Source: CAZYWA01 sp964650975 [NCBI: uncultured bacterium] (GTDB lineage Bacteria; JADJOY01). From it: DNA of 5,605 nt. The notes under the pieces are model-generated. The model was not told the DNA's origin, made no database searches, and worked only from the letters and a program-made list of their open reading frames with translations. Numbering within the stretch: the first letter of the stretch is position 1; each line of letters begins with the position of its first letter. Location of the stretch: positions 1 to 5,605 of the forward strand of contig CAZYWA010000521.1 of the NCBI GenBank assembly GCA_964650975.1. The letters run 5' to 3'. A program made the position numbers and the translations under genes. Below are positions 1-5,605 of this stretch, one piece after another.

Positions 1-647
1 TAGAGGTAGACCTTGCCGGCGCCGCCCGTGGCGAGGAGCGTCACGTCGGCGGTGACCGTCATCACGCGGCCGGTCGTTCGATCGAGGATGTAGGCGCCCT
101 CGCAACGGTCGGTGTCGGCACTGGGATCGATGCGGCGCCGGGTGATCAGGTCGACCACCAGCGCGTTCTCCTGGATGCGGATCCGCGGTGTCGCGTCGGC
201 GCGCTCGAGGAGGGCGCGCTGGATCTCGCGTCCGGTCCAGTCCTCGGCGTGGAGCACGCGGCGAGCCGAGTGCCCACCTTCGCGAGTCAGATCGTAGGCG
301 GCCTCGGCACCCTCTCCGCGACGCGTGAAATGAACCCCCCAGCTCAGGAGATCGTGGATCCGGTCGGGTGCCTCGCGCACCACGCATTCGACCACCTCGC
401 GGTCGCAGAGCCCGGCGCCGGCGCGGAGCGTGTCGTCGATGTGGGCCTCGAACGAATCATCGGCCGAGCTGACGCTCGCGATCCCTCCCTGCGCCTGGCT
501 GGTGTTGGATGCGTCGCGTTGCATTTTGGTGACGACCAGGACGCGCGCGCCGTCGAGGTAGAGAGCAAACGCCAACCCCGCGATTCCACTGCCCATCACG
601 AGGCAATCCACGTGCATGTGGTCGCCTTCCGGCTGGTCTCGGGTCAT
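1..647 (-). CDS. nadB: L-aspartate oxidase, N-terminal part (runs off the left edge)
   Basis: Flavoprotein that oxidises L-aspartate to iminoaspartate, the first step of de novo NAD synthesis; quinolinate synthase NadA uses the product in the cytoplasm. I translated 215 codons from the minus strand. Residues 19-25 (GSGIAGL) are the FAD-binding glycine-rich motif. Residues 50-56 read SQAQGGI. Residues 119-127 (DLTREGGHS) contain the family's REGGHS signature with the conserved glutamate at 123, followed by RRVLHAEDWTGRE. ATGGAGKVY near the visible end also matches NadB. Asn48 sits where succinate dehydrogenase and fumarate reductase carry their FAD-linking histidine, which favours aspartate oxidase with non-covalent FAD. 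Family members are usually 500-540 residues, so about 40% is visible. The ATG at 647 is preceded by GAGGA with 5-nt spacing; an in-frame ATG ten codons later is less well placed. The remaining uncertainty is a related flavoprotein, which I consider unlikely. Confidence 0.93.
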   Translation of the reverse strand, partial: MTRDQPEGDHMHVDCLVMGSGIAGLAFALYLDGARVLVVTKMQRDASNTSQAQGGIASVSSADDSFEAHIDDTLRAGAGLCDREVVECVVREAPDRIHDLLSWGVHFTRRGEGAEAAYDLTREGGHSARRVLHAEDWTGREIQRALLERADATPRIRIQENALVVDLITRRRIDPSADTDRCEGAYILDRTTGRVMTVTADVTLLATGGAGKVYL

Positions 648-652
648 GGAAA

Positions 653-657
653 TCCTC
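653..657 (-). promoter_or_regulatory. Ribosome binding site of nadB
   Basis: On the minus strand GAGGA lies five bases (TTTCC) upstream of the ATG at 647. It decides the start between this ATG and the in-frame ATG ten codons downstream. Confidence 0.6.
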
Positions 658-728
658 GGTGGAATCGGAGCGGCGTCGCGCGCTCAGGCGTTCGGCCTTT
701 GGCACGAGGTTCGCATCGAGACTCTGCA

Positions 729-758
729 TTGACAACGTTCGCGACGCCTCCTTACCAT
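729..758 (+). promoter_or_regulatory. Candidate sigma-70-type promoter for the rightward cluster
   Basis: A perfect TTGACA (-35) lies at 729-734 and TACCAT, four of six matches to TATAAT, at 753-758 with an 18-bp spacer. This stretch is less GC-rich than its surroundings. Transcription would start near 765 and leave a leader of about 65 nt before the ATG at 830. The -35 box is striking in such GC-rich DNA but the -10 box is only fair. Confidence 0.4.
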
Positions 759-829
759 GGCGGTTCTGCGAAGTTGGATAAGCCCGCCCAGGCATCCACC
801 GTGGCGAGCTCGAGCAGCGCGGTTCAGAA

Positions 830-1534
830 ATGCCGACTCGAATGAAGCGAGCCATACCCGCCCCGCTTCTAGCCCTGGTGTGCGCGAGCGTGCTCGCCCT
901 GCCGGTAGGCGCCCGGGCCGACATCTATCGTTACGTCGACGCCAAAGGCGTCATTCATTTCAGCAACATCCCGCGCGGCGCCGGCGCCAAGAAGATCGTC
1001 TACGAGTCGGCCAAGACCGGCCGCTCCGTGTACATGGGAGTTCGGACCGGGATCTGGTGCTCGGACTTCTACCGGCGCGTGAGCTCCGCGGAGCTGCAGC
1101 GCCGCCGCGCGGTCTACGAGCCGATCATCAATCAGGCGGCCATGTCGCTCGGGCTCGACCCCAACCTCGTCAAGGCGGTGGCGCACATCGAGTCAGGATT
1201 CAACGCGATGGCGCAGTCGCCGGCCGGCGCGAGAGGGATCATGCAGCTGATGCCCGGCACCGCGGACCTGGTCGACGTGCACAACGTGTGGGACCCCACC
1301 GAGAACATCTACGGCGGTTGCCGCTACCTGCGCGCCATGCTCGACCGCTTCAACAACGACGTCACCAAGGCCGTGGCCGCGTACAACGCCGGACCCGAGA
1401 ACGTGGACAAGTACGGCGGCGTGCCGCCGTTCCAGGAGACCGTCGATTACGTCAAGGCGGTCTCGTACCAGCACCGCGTGTATTCCACCGCCAGTGCATC
1501 GGTCGTCCCGGACACGCAGCTGGCCCGGCGCTGA
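830..1534 (+). CDS. Secreted lytic transglycosylase, SLT (goose-lysozyme-like) domain with DUF4124-type N-terminus
   Basis: Periplasmic enzyme expected to cleave the MurNAc-GlcNAc bond of peptidoglycan, releasing 1,6-anhydro products. Residues 1-30 form a signal peptide: basic MPTRMKR, a hydrophobic core, then ARA before DIYRYVD. The cysteine at 18 lacks a lipobox, so it is probably not a lipoprotein. Residues 31-48 (DIYRYVDAKGVIHFSNIP) match the short DUF4124-type module. The SLT domain spans about 95-215: IESGFN (120-125) with catalytic Glu121, GIMQLMP (136-142), NIYGGCRYL (159-167) and AYNAGP (184-189). All key family motifs are present. Cys77 and Cys164 could pair in the periplasm (inference). 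The 234-residue length suits a compact family member. The start is uncertain: ATG 830 and ATG 842 are both in frame, neither has a clear Shine-Dalgarno, and both keep the signal peptide. pgsA follows after 39 bp, probably in the same transcript. The exact lytic transglycosylase subtype cannot be told. Confidence 0.93.
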   Translation: MPTRMKRAIPAPLLALVCASVLALPVGARADIYRYVDAKGVIHFSNIPRGAGAKKIVYESAKTGRSVYMGVRTGIWCSDFYRRVSSAELQRRRAVYEPIINQAAMSLGLDPNLVKAVAHIESGFNAMAQSPAGARGIMQLMPGTADLVDVHNVWDPTENIYGGCRYLRAMLDRFNNDVTKAVAAYNAGPENVDKYGGVPPFQETVDYVKAVSYQHRVYSTASASVVPDTQLARR

Positions 1535-1573
1535 TCGCCGACTCGACGTCCGCCCCGAGACGGACTTCCTCGC

Positions 1574-2269
1574 ATGACGCCAGGCAACGGGGCGCGAGAT
1601 CGCCACGACCTCGGGGACGCGGCCCTCGCGCGGAAGCGCGTGTGGACGGTTCCCAACATCCTCACGCTGTCGCGGATCGGGTTCGTACCGTTCGTGATGG
1701 CGCTGCTCTGGTACGAGCACCACATGGGTTGGGAACGGCCGGCCAACGCCGTCCCCGCCGGGCCGGGGCGCTGGACCTCGTTCTGGGCGGCCCTGCTCTA
1801 CCTGATCGCCGGGCTCACCGATCTCATCGACGGCAAGATCGCTCGCGACACCGGCACCCAGACCGTGCTCGGGCAGCTGCTCGATCCGCTGGCCGACAAG
1901 CTGGTGCTGACCGCCGGCTGCATCATGCTGATCCCCATGCAGCGCATTCCGGCGTGGATCGCCTTCGTCTTGATCGGTCGCGAGATCCTGGTCACCGGGC
2001 TGCGCGGAATCGCCAGCACCCGCGGCGTCGTGATCGCGGCGCAGGAGCTGGGAAAGCGTAAAGCCACGTTCCAGGCCATCAGCGTCAACCTGCTGATGCT
2101 CCACTACCGCACGATCGGCCTCGACGTCCGGGCGATCGGGAACGTGATGCTGGCATTCGCGGTCTTCTACACGGTTTATTCGGGCTGGGACTATTGCCGC
2201 GCGTTCCTGCCGGGGATCATCGAGGCGTCCCTGCAGGCGCCCGTGGGCAGCAGCCCGCGCGGTGGCTGA
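1574..2269 (+). CDS. pgsA: CDP-diacylglycerol--glycerol-3-phosphate 3-phosphatidyltransferase
   Basis: Integral inner-membrane enzyme that makes phosphatidylglycerophosphate from CDP-diacylglycerol and glycerol 3-phosphate, the committed step to phosphatidylglycerol and cardiolipin. The full CDP-alcohol phosphotransferase signature is present: Asp83-x2-Asp86-Gly87-x2-Ala90-Arg91-x8-Gly100-x3-Asp104-x3-Asp108. The start of the conserved part, TVPNILTLSRI (25-35), GREILVTGLRG (135-145) and LGKRKATFQ (159-167) also fit PgsA rather than other family members. Hydrophobic segments lie at about 28-47, 68-84, 108-122, 125-143 and 187-205. Two parts are longer than in E. coli PgsA: a charged N-terminus of about 22 residues, and a loop of about 17 extra residues between the first two helices (near 49-66). 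A GTG at codon 23 is an alternative start just before the conserved region; the Shine-Dalgarno before ATG 1574 is weak. The end overlaps the next gene's start. Confidence 0.93.
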   Translation: MTPGNGARDRHDLGDAALARKRVWTVPNILTLSRIGFVPFVMALLWYEHHMGWERPANAVPAGPGRWTSFWAALLYLIAGLTDLIDGKIARDTGTQTVLGQLLDPLADKLVLTAGCIMLIPMQRIPAWIAFVLIGREILVTGLRGIASTRGVVIAAQELGKRKATFQAISVNLLMLHYRTIGLDVRAIGNVMLAFAVFYTVYSGWDYCRAFLPGIIEASLQAPVGSSPRGG

Positions 2270-4076
2270 GAAGCCGTCCGGCTCGGCGCTGGCGCGCGCC
2301 AGCGCCGGTTCTCACCCGGCGGCCGAGCCGAGCGCAATTCGGCCGGTCCAGCACCGTGGCCTCGCGGCGCAGCTCGTGGCGCCGCTCTGGCTCGCCCTGG
2401 ATGCGTGCGCGTTCACGGGGCTGGTGTATCGCGGGCTCGACGCGCTGCTCTTGGGCTGGCTCGACGCCGAAGCACTGGGACCCGCGATCGCGCGCGGGCT
2501 CGGCTGGCTTGCTCTCGCGGCGGCGGTGCCGGTGGCGGGGCAGGTGCTGCCGTCGCTGCGGCCCTCCCGATCGGCGGCGGAGCGATGGTGGGAGGTGATC
2601 GTGGTGCTGGGTGTGCTGCTCACCGCCGGCATCACGCTCTATGCCATCGAGCCGCCCCGCGGGGGCTCGCTGGCCGAGCTGGGCTGGCGCTGTCACCAGT
2701 TCCGGCGCGATCTCGAGATCTGCGCGGACGTCTCCCCGGACCTCGCCAAGGCCCTGCTCACCGCGCTGGTGGCGTTCTCGTGGCTGCTGATCGGCGAAGG
2801 ACGAGCCACCCGGTGGCTGCGACGAGCGAGCCTCGTGGGGATCGCGCTCGCGATCGTCGCTCTGGCCGTGGTGGATCCACGGGTGGCGCGCGTGCAGCGC
2901 GCGGGGCTCGCCGTGGCCGTGCTGCCCCTCGTGGTGCTGGGACTGAGCGAGGTGGCGCGCGCGCGCTGGGCCGCACGCGTGGGGATCGCGGCGGCCGCGT
3001 TCGCATTCGTCGGAGCTCACGAGGCGGGGCTCGCTCCACCGCGCGATGGCTCCGGTCTCGATTCAGCGCGAGGCTGGACCACGATCGCTCCGACCGGCCA
3101 CGACGCCGAGCAGCCCCTGGATCTGCCCATTTCGGCGCTGCTCACGACTCCCGATGGACGCTTCGCGCTCGCCGGGCTCGCGACCTCCGAAGGAGTCGCG
3201 CGCATCGACCTCGAGCGCGGCGGTGTCGCGCCGCTCGGCCTCGGCGAGCCGGTGTCGCTCCTCGCCTTCGATCCATCCACGTTCGACGCGGTGGCGTGGC
3301 TGCCGCAGCGCCGCGAGCTGCTGGCCCTCGCGACGGACCCGATCGCGATCCGGCGCACGGCCGCGGTGCTCGGCACCGCCAGCGAATGGCCGTCGGCGCT
3401 CGCGGTGCCGCTCGCGAGCGTGGTCCTCGGCCATCGCGACCGTGCCGCCTTGGACCTCTACGCCCGCTCGACCTTGAGCCCGATGCGAGGGCGCGAGATC
3501 GCCCCACCGGCCGCGCGCGCGGCGCGTTCCTGGGGAGTCCGGGCACTCGCGGTCGCCGCGTCCGCGAAGTCGGTCTACGCCTGCCTGGTTCCCCTCGACG
3601 GCCAAGGCGGCTCGCTGGTGGTGCGCGCCGGAGCGAACGAGTCAGCCCAGGCGCCGGTCGCCGCGGCGTGCGATGCCTTCGCCGCCGTCACGTCGCGATC
3701 TGGCACCGTTCACGTGCTGGTCGGAGACGCCGTGACCCGCGACGTGGCCGACCTCGAAGGCTCGACCCTAGCGACGCTTCGAACGCTGCGCGGACCGCGC
3801 GACGTGCGCACCCTGGTTTACGAGCCGCGTCGCGACGTGGTGATTGCCCTGGGACGCCTCTCCCGCGAGCTCGCGGTGATCGACCTGCGCCTGGGAGACA
3901 CCGCGAAACGCGCGATCCTCGACGCGGTGCCGCGAGCGTGCGCCGTGGACGTGCGCCGCGACCGGCTGCTGGTGGGAGACGATGGCGGGCTACACGCGCT
4001 GCCACTCGCCGATTGGCTTTACCCGCCGCCCGTCGAGTCACCCACCGCAACCGCGGCGGCGGCGCGCTCGCGCTGA
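2262..4076 (+). CDS. Unknown membrane protein with a C-terminal propeller-like repeat domain
   Basis: I do not recognise this 604-residue protein. Residues 1-38 are Ala/Ser/Pro-rich and polar. About seven hydrophobic segments follow, near 40-66, 77-97, 110-128, 162-178, 189-204, 213-228 and 237-252. Cys144 and Cys154 lie in the loop before the fourth segment. Residues 288-585 contain seven similar units spaced about 41-49 residues apart (starting near 288, 330, 377, 426, 469, 515 and 558). Examples are TTPDGRFALAG, EPRRDVVIALGRLSRELAVID and VRRDRLLVGDDGGLHAL. This pattern resembles seven blades of a WD/YVTN-type beta-propeller. A propeller usually binds a partner or substrate, but none can be named. 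The GTG start overlaps the pgsA end by 8 bp, implying translational coupling; no strong Shine-Dalgarno is seen, and GTG at codon 39 is a possible later start. The last 18 codons overlap a convergent gene. Confidence 0.8.
   Translation: MAEKPSGSALARASAGSHPAAEPSAIRPVQHRGLAAQLVAPLWLALDACAFTGLVYRGLDALLLGWLDAEALGPAIARGLGWLALAAAVPVAGQVLPSLRPSRSAAERWWEVIVVLGVLLTAGITLYAIEPPRGGSLAELGWRCHQFRRDLEICADVSPDLAKALLTALVAFSWLLIGEGRATRWLRRASLVGIALAIVALAVVDPRVARVQRAGLAVAVLPLVVLGLSEVARARWAARVGIAAAAFAFVGAHEAGLAPPRDGSGLDSARGWTTIAPTGHDAEQPLDLPISALLTTPDGRFALAGLATSEGVARIDLERGGVAPLGLGEPVSLLAFDPSTFDAVAWLPQRRELLALATDPIAIRRTAAVLGTASEWPSALAVPLASVVLGHRDRAALDLYARSTLSPMRGREIAPPAARAARSWGVRALAVAASAKSVYACLVPLDGQGGSLVVRAGANESAQAPVAAACDAFAAVTSRSGTVHVLVGDAVTRDVADLEGSTLATLRTLRGPRDVRTLVYEPRRDVVIALGRLSRELAVIDLRLGDTAKRAILDAVPRACAVDVRRDRLLVGDDGGLHALPLADWLYPPPVESPTATAAAARSR
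2284..2307. repeat. 24-bp perfect palindrome inside the 5' end of the propeller-protein gene
   Basis: The two arms of CGGCGCTGGC flank a central GCGC, giving a perfectly self-complementary 24-bp sequence. As RNA it could fold into a 10-bp GC-rich stem with a four-base loop. It begins 22 bases after the GTG start and 14 bases after the pgsA stop codon. No T-run follows, so it is not a standard intrinsic terminator. It could affect translation or RNA stability at the pgsA junction, or be chance in Ala/Arg-rich coding sequence (codons 8-16). Confidence 0.6.
4019..4076. other. 58-bp tail-to-tail overlap of two coding regions
   Basis: The rightward gene ends with TGA at 4074-4076 and the leftward gene with TAA, read on the minus strand at 4021-4019. 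The shared 58 bp encode Tyr587-Arg604 of one protein and the last 18 residues of the other. Both tails are polar and low in complexity. No bidirectional hairpin terminator fits between the genes, so their transcripts should be antisense to each other here. Confidence 0.7.
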
Positions 4077-4762
4077 TCGAGGATGAGGCGCGGGCCGCGG
4101 AACACGAAGCCGACCCCCATCATCGTCACCGTCGAGCTCAAGAGGATCACGGTGCGCAGGAACGGCGCGAACACCGAGATCGCGATCAAGAGCGCATAGA
4201 ACCCGGCCAGCAAGCCCGCGGAGAGCATCCACGGACGCCGGATCCGCCGCCACGGCACCCAGCCGACGTAGATCGCCTCGAAGATTCCCGACGCCCACAC
4301 CGCCCACTGCAGCAGGTAGTGGATACCGCGCAGCCCGCCCAGGTGTCTCCAGGTCCACCAGCCGCACTGCTCGTTGACCAGCTCCACCACGATGCCGAAG
4401 AGGCCGTAGCCCAGGATCGAGGCGCTCACCATGGGCCAGTAGCGCAGCGCTCGCGTGGGCCAAAACGCGGTGACCCGCTCGGCGACGCACAGCGCCAGGT
4501 ACGCGAACGCCACCCGCAGCGCCGGCAAGATGACGAGGTGCACGCCCGCCTCGCGGCCCCCGATCGCGAACCACGTGAGGTGCAGCTCGAACGGGAAATC
4601 GTCCGGCTCGCGGCGGACGTCGATGCAGGCCTTGAGGCCGAAGAACACCACCAGCAGCGTGAAGACCGGCACCGTGAACCGGGCGCCGCGAGTGAGGGCC
4701 GCATGCAGGAGCGCTCCCAGGCACAGGGTGAGTGCCACGCCAGCCAGGATCGGTCCGTCCAT
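4019..4762 (-). CDS. Unknown polytopic membrane protein, about seven helices
   Basis: I do not recognise the family. From the ATG at 4762 the protein has 247 residues; an upstream in-frame GTG at 4783 would add seven (PASLAP after the start). Neither start has a clear Shine-Dalgarno, and I prefer the ATG because it leads straight into the first helix. Hydrophobic segments, numbered from the ATG, lie near 4-23, 30-46, 73-93, 111-128, 146-165, 179-198 and 202-220. Between the fourth and fifth lies an aromatic stretch, NEQCGWWTWRHLGG, followed by LRGIHYLLQW; it could face a membrane interface. The pattern of short charged loops and Trp/Tyr-rich helix ends argues that this frame is truly coded, unlike the overlapping Arg/Pro-rich frames. 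The polar tail, RERAAAAVAVGDSTGGG, overlaps the convergent gene. A transporter, an enzyme acting on lipids, or a carotenoid-biosynthesis-like membrane protein are all possible; none is supported enough to name. Confidence 0.75.
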   Translation of the reverse strand: MDGPILAGVALTLCLGALLHAALTRGARFTVPVFTLLVVFFGLKACIDVRREPDDFPFELHLTWFAIGGREAGVHLVILPALRVAFAYLALCVAERVTAFWPTRALRYWPMVSASILGYGLFGIVVELVNEQCGWWTWRHLGGLRGIHYLLQWAVWASGIFEAIYVGWVPWRRIRRPWMLSAGLLAGFYALLIAISVFAPFLRTVILLSSTVTMMGVGFVFRGPRLILDQRERAAAAVAVGDSTGGG

Positions 4763-4854
4763 CGGAGCCAGGCTAGCAGGCACCGGGCGCCCGACTCGAC
4801 GCTCGCGCCGCTCGCGGGGTGCTGCTAAATGATCGGGACGATCGGAGGAAGCTC
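4763..4854. other. Short divergent intergenic region
   Basis: These 92 bp separate the leftward membrane-protein gene from the rightward carboxyltransferase gene. They hold the carboxyltransferase Shine-Dalgarno site. An AT-richer patch at 4825-4831 (CTAAATG) could be part of a right-facing -10 element, but no matching -35 box is visible. Confidence 0.5.
4844..4850 (+). promoter_or_regulatory. Strong ribosome binding site of the carboxyltransferase gene
   Basis: GGAGGAA at 4844-4850 is nearly a full match to the anti-Shine-Dalgarno complement. It lies at good spacing before the ATG at 4855, which fixes that start. Confidence 0.8.
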
Positions 4855-5605
4855 ATGAGCGACGAGGACAAGAAGCCCGAGCCCGGAGCGCTGCGAACCA
4901 TGCGCGAGTTGGTCCGGGAGATCGAGGACGTGAAGCGCGACGCCCTGGCTCTCGGCGACGAGAGACACGTCAAGCGCCAGCGCGACAAGGGGAAGATGAC
5001 GTGCCGCGAGCGGATCGACGCACTCTTCGATCCCGGCACCTTCCACGAGTTCGGCGTCCTCGCGTACCACCACCCGAAACCCGAGAACGCGCGCACGCCG
5101 GCCGACGGCGTGGTCACGGGCTACGGCAAGATCGCGGGCCGCTGGGCGGGGTGCGCGGCTTACGACTTCACCGTGATGGGCGGCTCGATCGGCGAGACCG
5201 GCGAGCGCAAGGTGACCGAGCTTCGCGAGATGGTGGTGAAGTGGGGAATCCCGATCGTGTGGCTCATCGACTCGGCGGGCGCCCGCATCCACAGCGAGGG
5301 CGGCTTCGGCGGCATGGTGGCACGCGGCGAGGGCGATATCCGCAAGGAAGCGCTCCGCACCGGCATGGGCGCCTCGATCTTCGCGTATTCGGGCGCCCTC
5401 TTCCGCGAGCAGTCGATCCTCTCGGGCGTGGTGCCGCAGGTGTGCGCGATGATGGGTCCTGGCGCCGCGGGCACCGCGTACATCCCCGGCCTCGCCGACT
5501 TCGTGCCGATGGTGAAAGGCACCAGCTCGATGGGGCTGGGCGGGCCGTATCTGGTGAAGGCCGACGTCGGCGAGGACATCACCGAGGAGGATCTCGGCTC
5601 GAAAC
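4855..5605 (+). CDS. Acyl-CoA carboxylase carboxyltransferase (propionyl-CoA carboxylase beta type), N-terminal part
   Basis: Biotin-dependent carboxyltransferase subunit that moves the carboxyl group from carboxybiotin to an acyl-CoA such as propionyl- or acetyl-CoA; it works with a biotin carboxylase and a biotin carrier. The first 250 codons are visible; family members have about 510-540. The N-terminal crotonase-like half is clear: DKGKMTCRERIDALFDPGTF (44-63), TPADGVVTGYGKI (81-93), DFTVMGGS (104-111), DSAGARI (139-145), SGVVPQVCAMMGPGAAGTAYIPGLADF across 190-216, and EDITEEDLGSK (240-250). Gly109-Gly110 and the GPGAAG at 201-206 are the likely oxyanion-hole regions. Between ARI and VVPQ there are about 24 more residues than in human propionyl-CoA carboxylase beta (146-195), including GGFGGMVARGEGDIRKEA. 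The ATG is fixed by a strong Shine-Dalgarno. Substrate specificity cannot be told. A decarboxylase alpha subunit or methylcrotonyl-type enzyme is possible but less likely. Confidence 0.92.
   Translation, partial: MSDEDKKPEPGALRTMRELVREIEDVKRDALALGDERHVKRQRDKGKMTCRERIDALFDPGTFHEFGVLAYHHPKPENARTPADGVVTGYGKIAGRWAGCAAYDFTVMGGSIGETGERKVTELREMVVKWGIPIVWLIDSAGARIHSEGGFGGMVARGEGDIRKEALRTGMGASIFAYSGALFREQSILSGVVPQVCAMMGPGAAGTAYIPGLADFVPMVKGTSSMGLGGPYLVKADVGEDITEEDLGSK

Larger units (their letters stand above)
648..829. other. Divergent intergenic region between nadB and the lytic transglycosylase gene
   Basis: This 182-bp stretch separates two genes read away from each other, so it should carry both promoters. 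It holds the nadB ribosome binding site at its left end and a right-facing promoter candidate at 729-758. I found no convincing left-facing promoter and no tRNA or other RNA gene. There is no good long coding frame: the frames crossing it are arginine- and proline-rich and continue into the flanking genes as shadows. Confidence 0.6.

Noticed and set aside
707-735. Left-facing promoter for nadB using TTGTCA at 735-730
   Set aside because: At 16-18 bp spacing the possible -10 hexamers match the consensus poorly (at most two of six), so it was not annotated.
757-2061. A 434-codon open frame on the plus strand
   Set aside because: It overlaps the transglycosylase and pgsA genes, whose catalytic motifs are complete in another frame. 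Its composition is Arg/Pro-rich and low in complexity.
1193-2104. A 303-codon open frame on the minus strand
   Set aside because: It lies opposite the transglycosylase and pgsA, has no recognisable motif, and has the His/Gln/Arg/Gly-rich composition typical of an antisense shadow.
2955-2966. Alternating GC run of 12 bp (Z-DNA-prone)
   Set aside because: Short, and it falls in Ala/Arg codons of GC-rich coding sequence; no reason to assign a function.
3510-3523. 14-bp palindrome of alternating C and G
   Set aside because: Expected by chance in this composition, inside a coding region and without further structure.
4038-4724. A 228-codon minus-strand frame overlapping the seven-helix gene
   Set aside because: The Arg/Pro/His-rich translation lacks membrane segments; the neighbouring minus-strand frame gives a regular polytopic protein.
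2405-4828. An 807-codon open frame on the plus strand
   Set aside because: It is almost entirely Arg, Gly, Ala and Pro, has no domain pattern, and covers two better-supported genes in other frames. It is a GC-rich shadow frame.
4829-4858. Nine-codon mini-ORF ending in ATGA at the carboxyltransferase start
   Set aside because: It overlaps the strong Shine-Dalgarno itself and has no Shine-Dalgarno of its own; most likely chance.

Overview
The window is a GC-rich (visibly about two thirds GC or more, not computed), gene-dense bacterial chromosome fragment. It holds six protein-coding genes, two of them cut by the window edges. There are no RNA genes, mobile elements, CRISPR arrays or long repeats. 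The gene content fits a Gram-negative bacterium: a periplasmic lytic transglycosylase with a DUF4124-type N-terminus, an aspartate-oxidase route to NAD, and an acyl-CoA carboxylase carboxyltransferase of the type common in deltaproteobacterial and actinobacterial lineages. A deltaproteobacterium-like soil or uncultured lineage is my best guess, with low confidence, because no taxonomic marker gene is present.

Layout, left to right. Positions 1-647 (minus) hold the N-terminal part of L-aspartate oxidase (nadB). A divergent intergenic stretch follows (648-829), with a TTGACA-type promoter candidate facing right. It leads into a rightward cluster of three closely packed genes: a secreted SLT-type lytic transglycosylase (830-1534), phosphatidylglycerophosphate synthase (pgsA, 1574-2269), and a 604-residue protein of unknown function (2262-4076). 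That last protein combines about seven membrane helices with a C-terminal domain of seven short repeating units that looks like a beta-propeller. Its GTG start overlaps the end of pgsA, which suggests co-transcription and translational coupling. A 24-bp perfect palindrome lies just inside its 5' end.

The cluster runs tail-to-tail into a leftward gene for an unrecognised seven-helix membrane protein (4019-4762, possibly starting at 4783). The two reading frames overlap by 58 bp at their 3' ends. After a 92-bp divergent gap, an acyl-CoA carboxylase carboxyltransferase gene with a strong Shine-Dalgarno site starts at 4855 and runs off the right edge. It has about 24 extra residues inside its N-terminal half compared with human propionyl-CoA carboxylase beta.

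The rightward trio has a cell-envelope theme: peptidoglycan cleavage, anionic phospholipid synthesis, and a membrane-anchored putative propeller. The flanking genes are core metabolism (NAD synthesis, acyl-CoA carboxylation). I see no clear sign of a new defence or mobile system. The most unfamiliar items are the two uncharacterised membrane proteins and their overlapping 3' ends.
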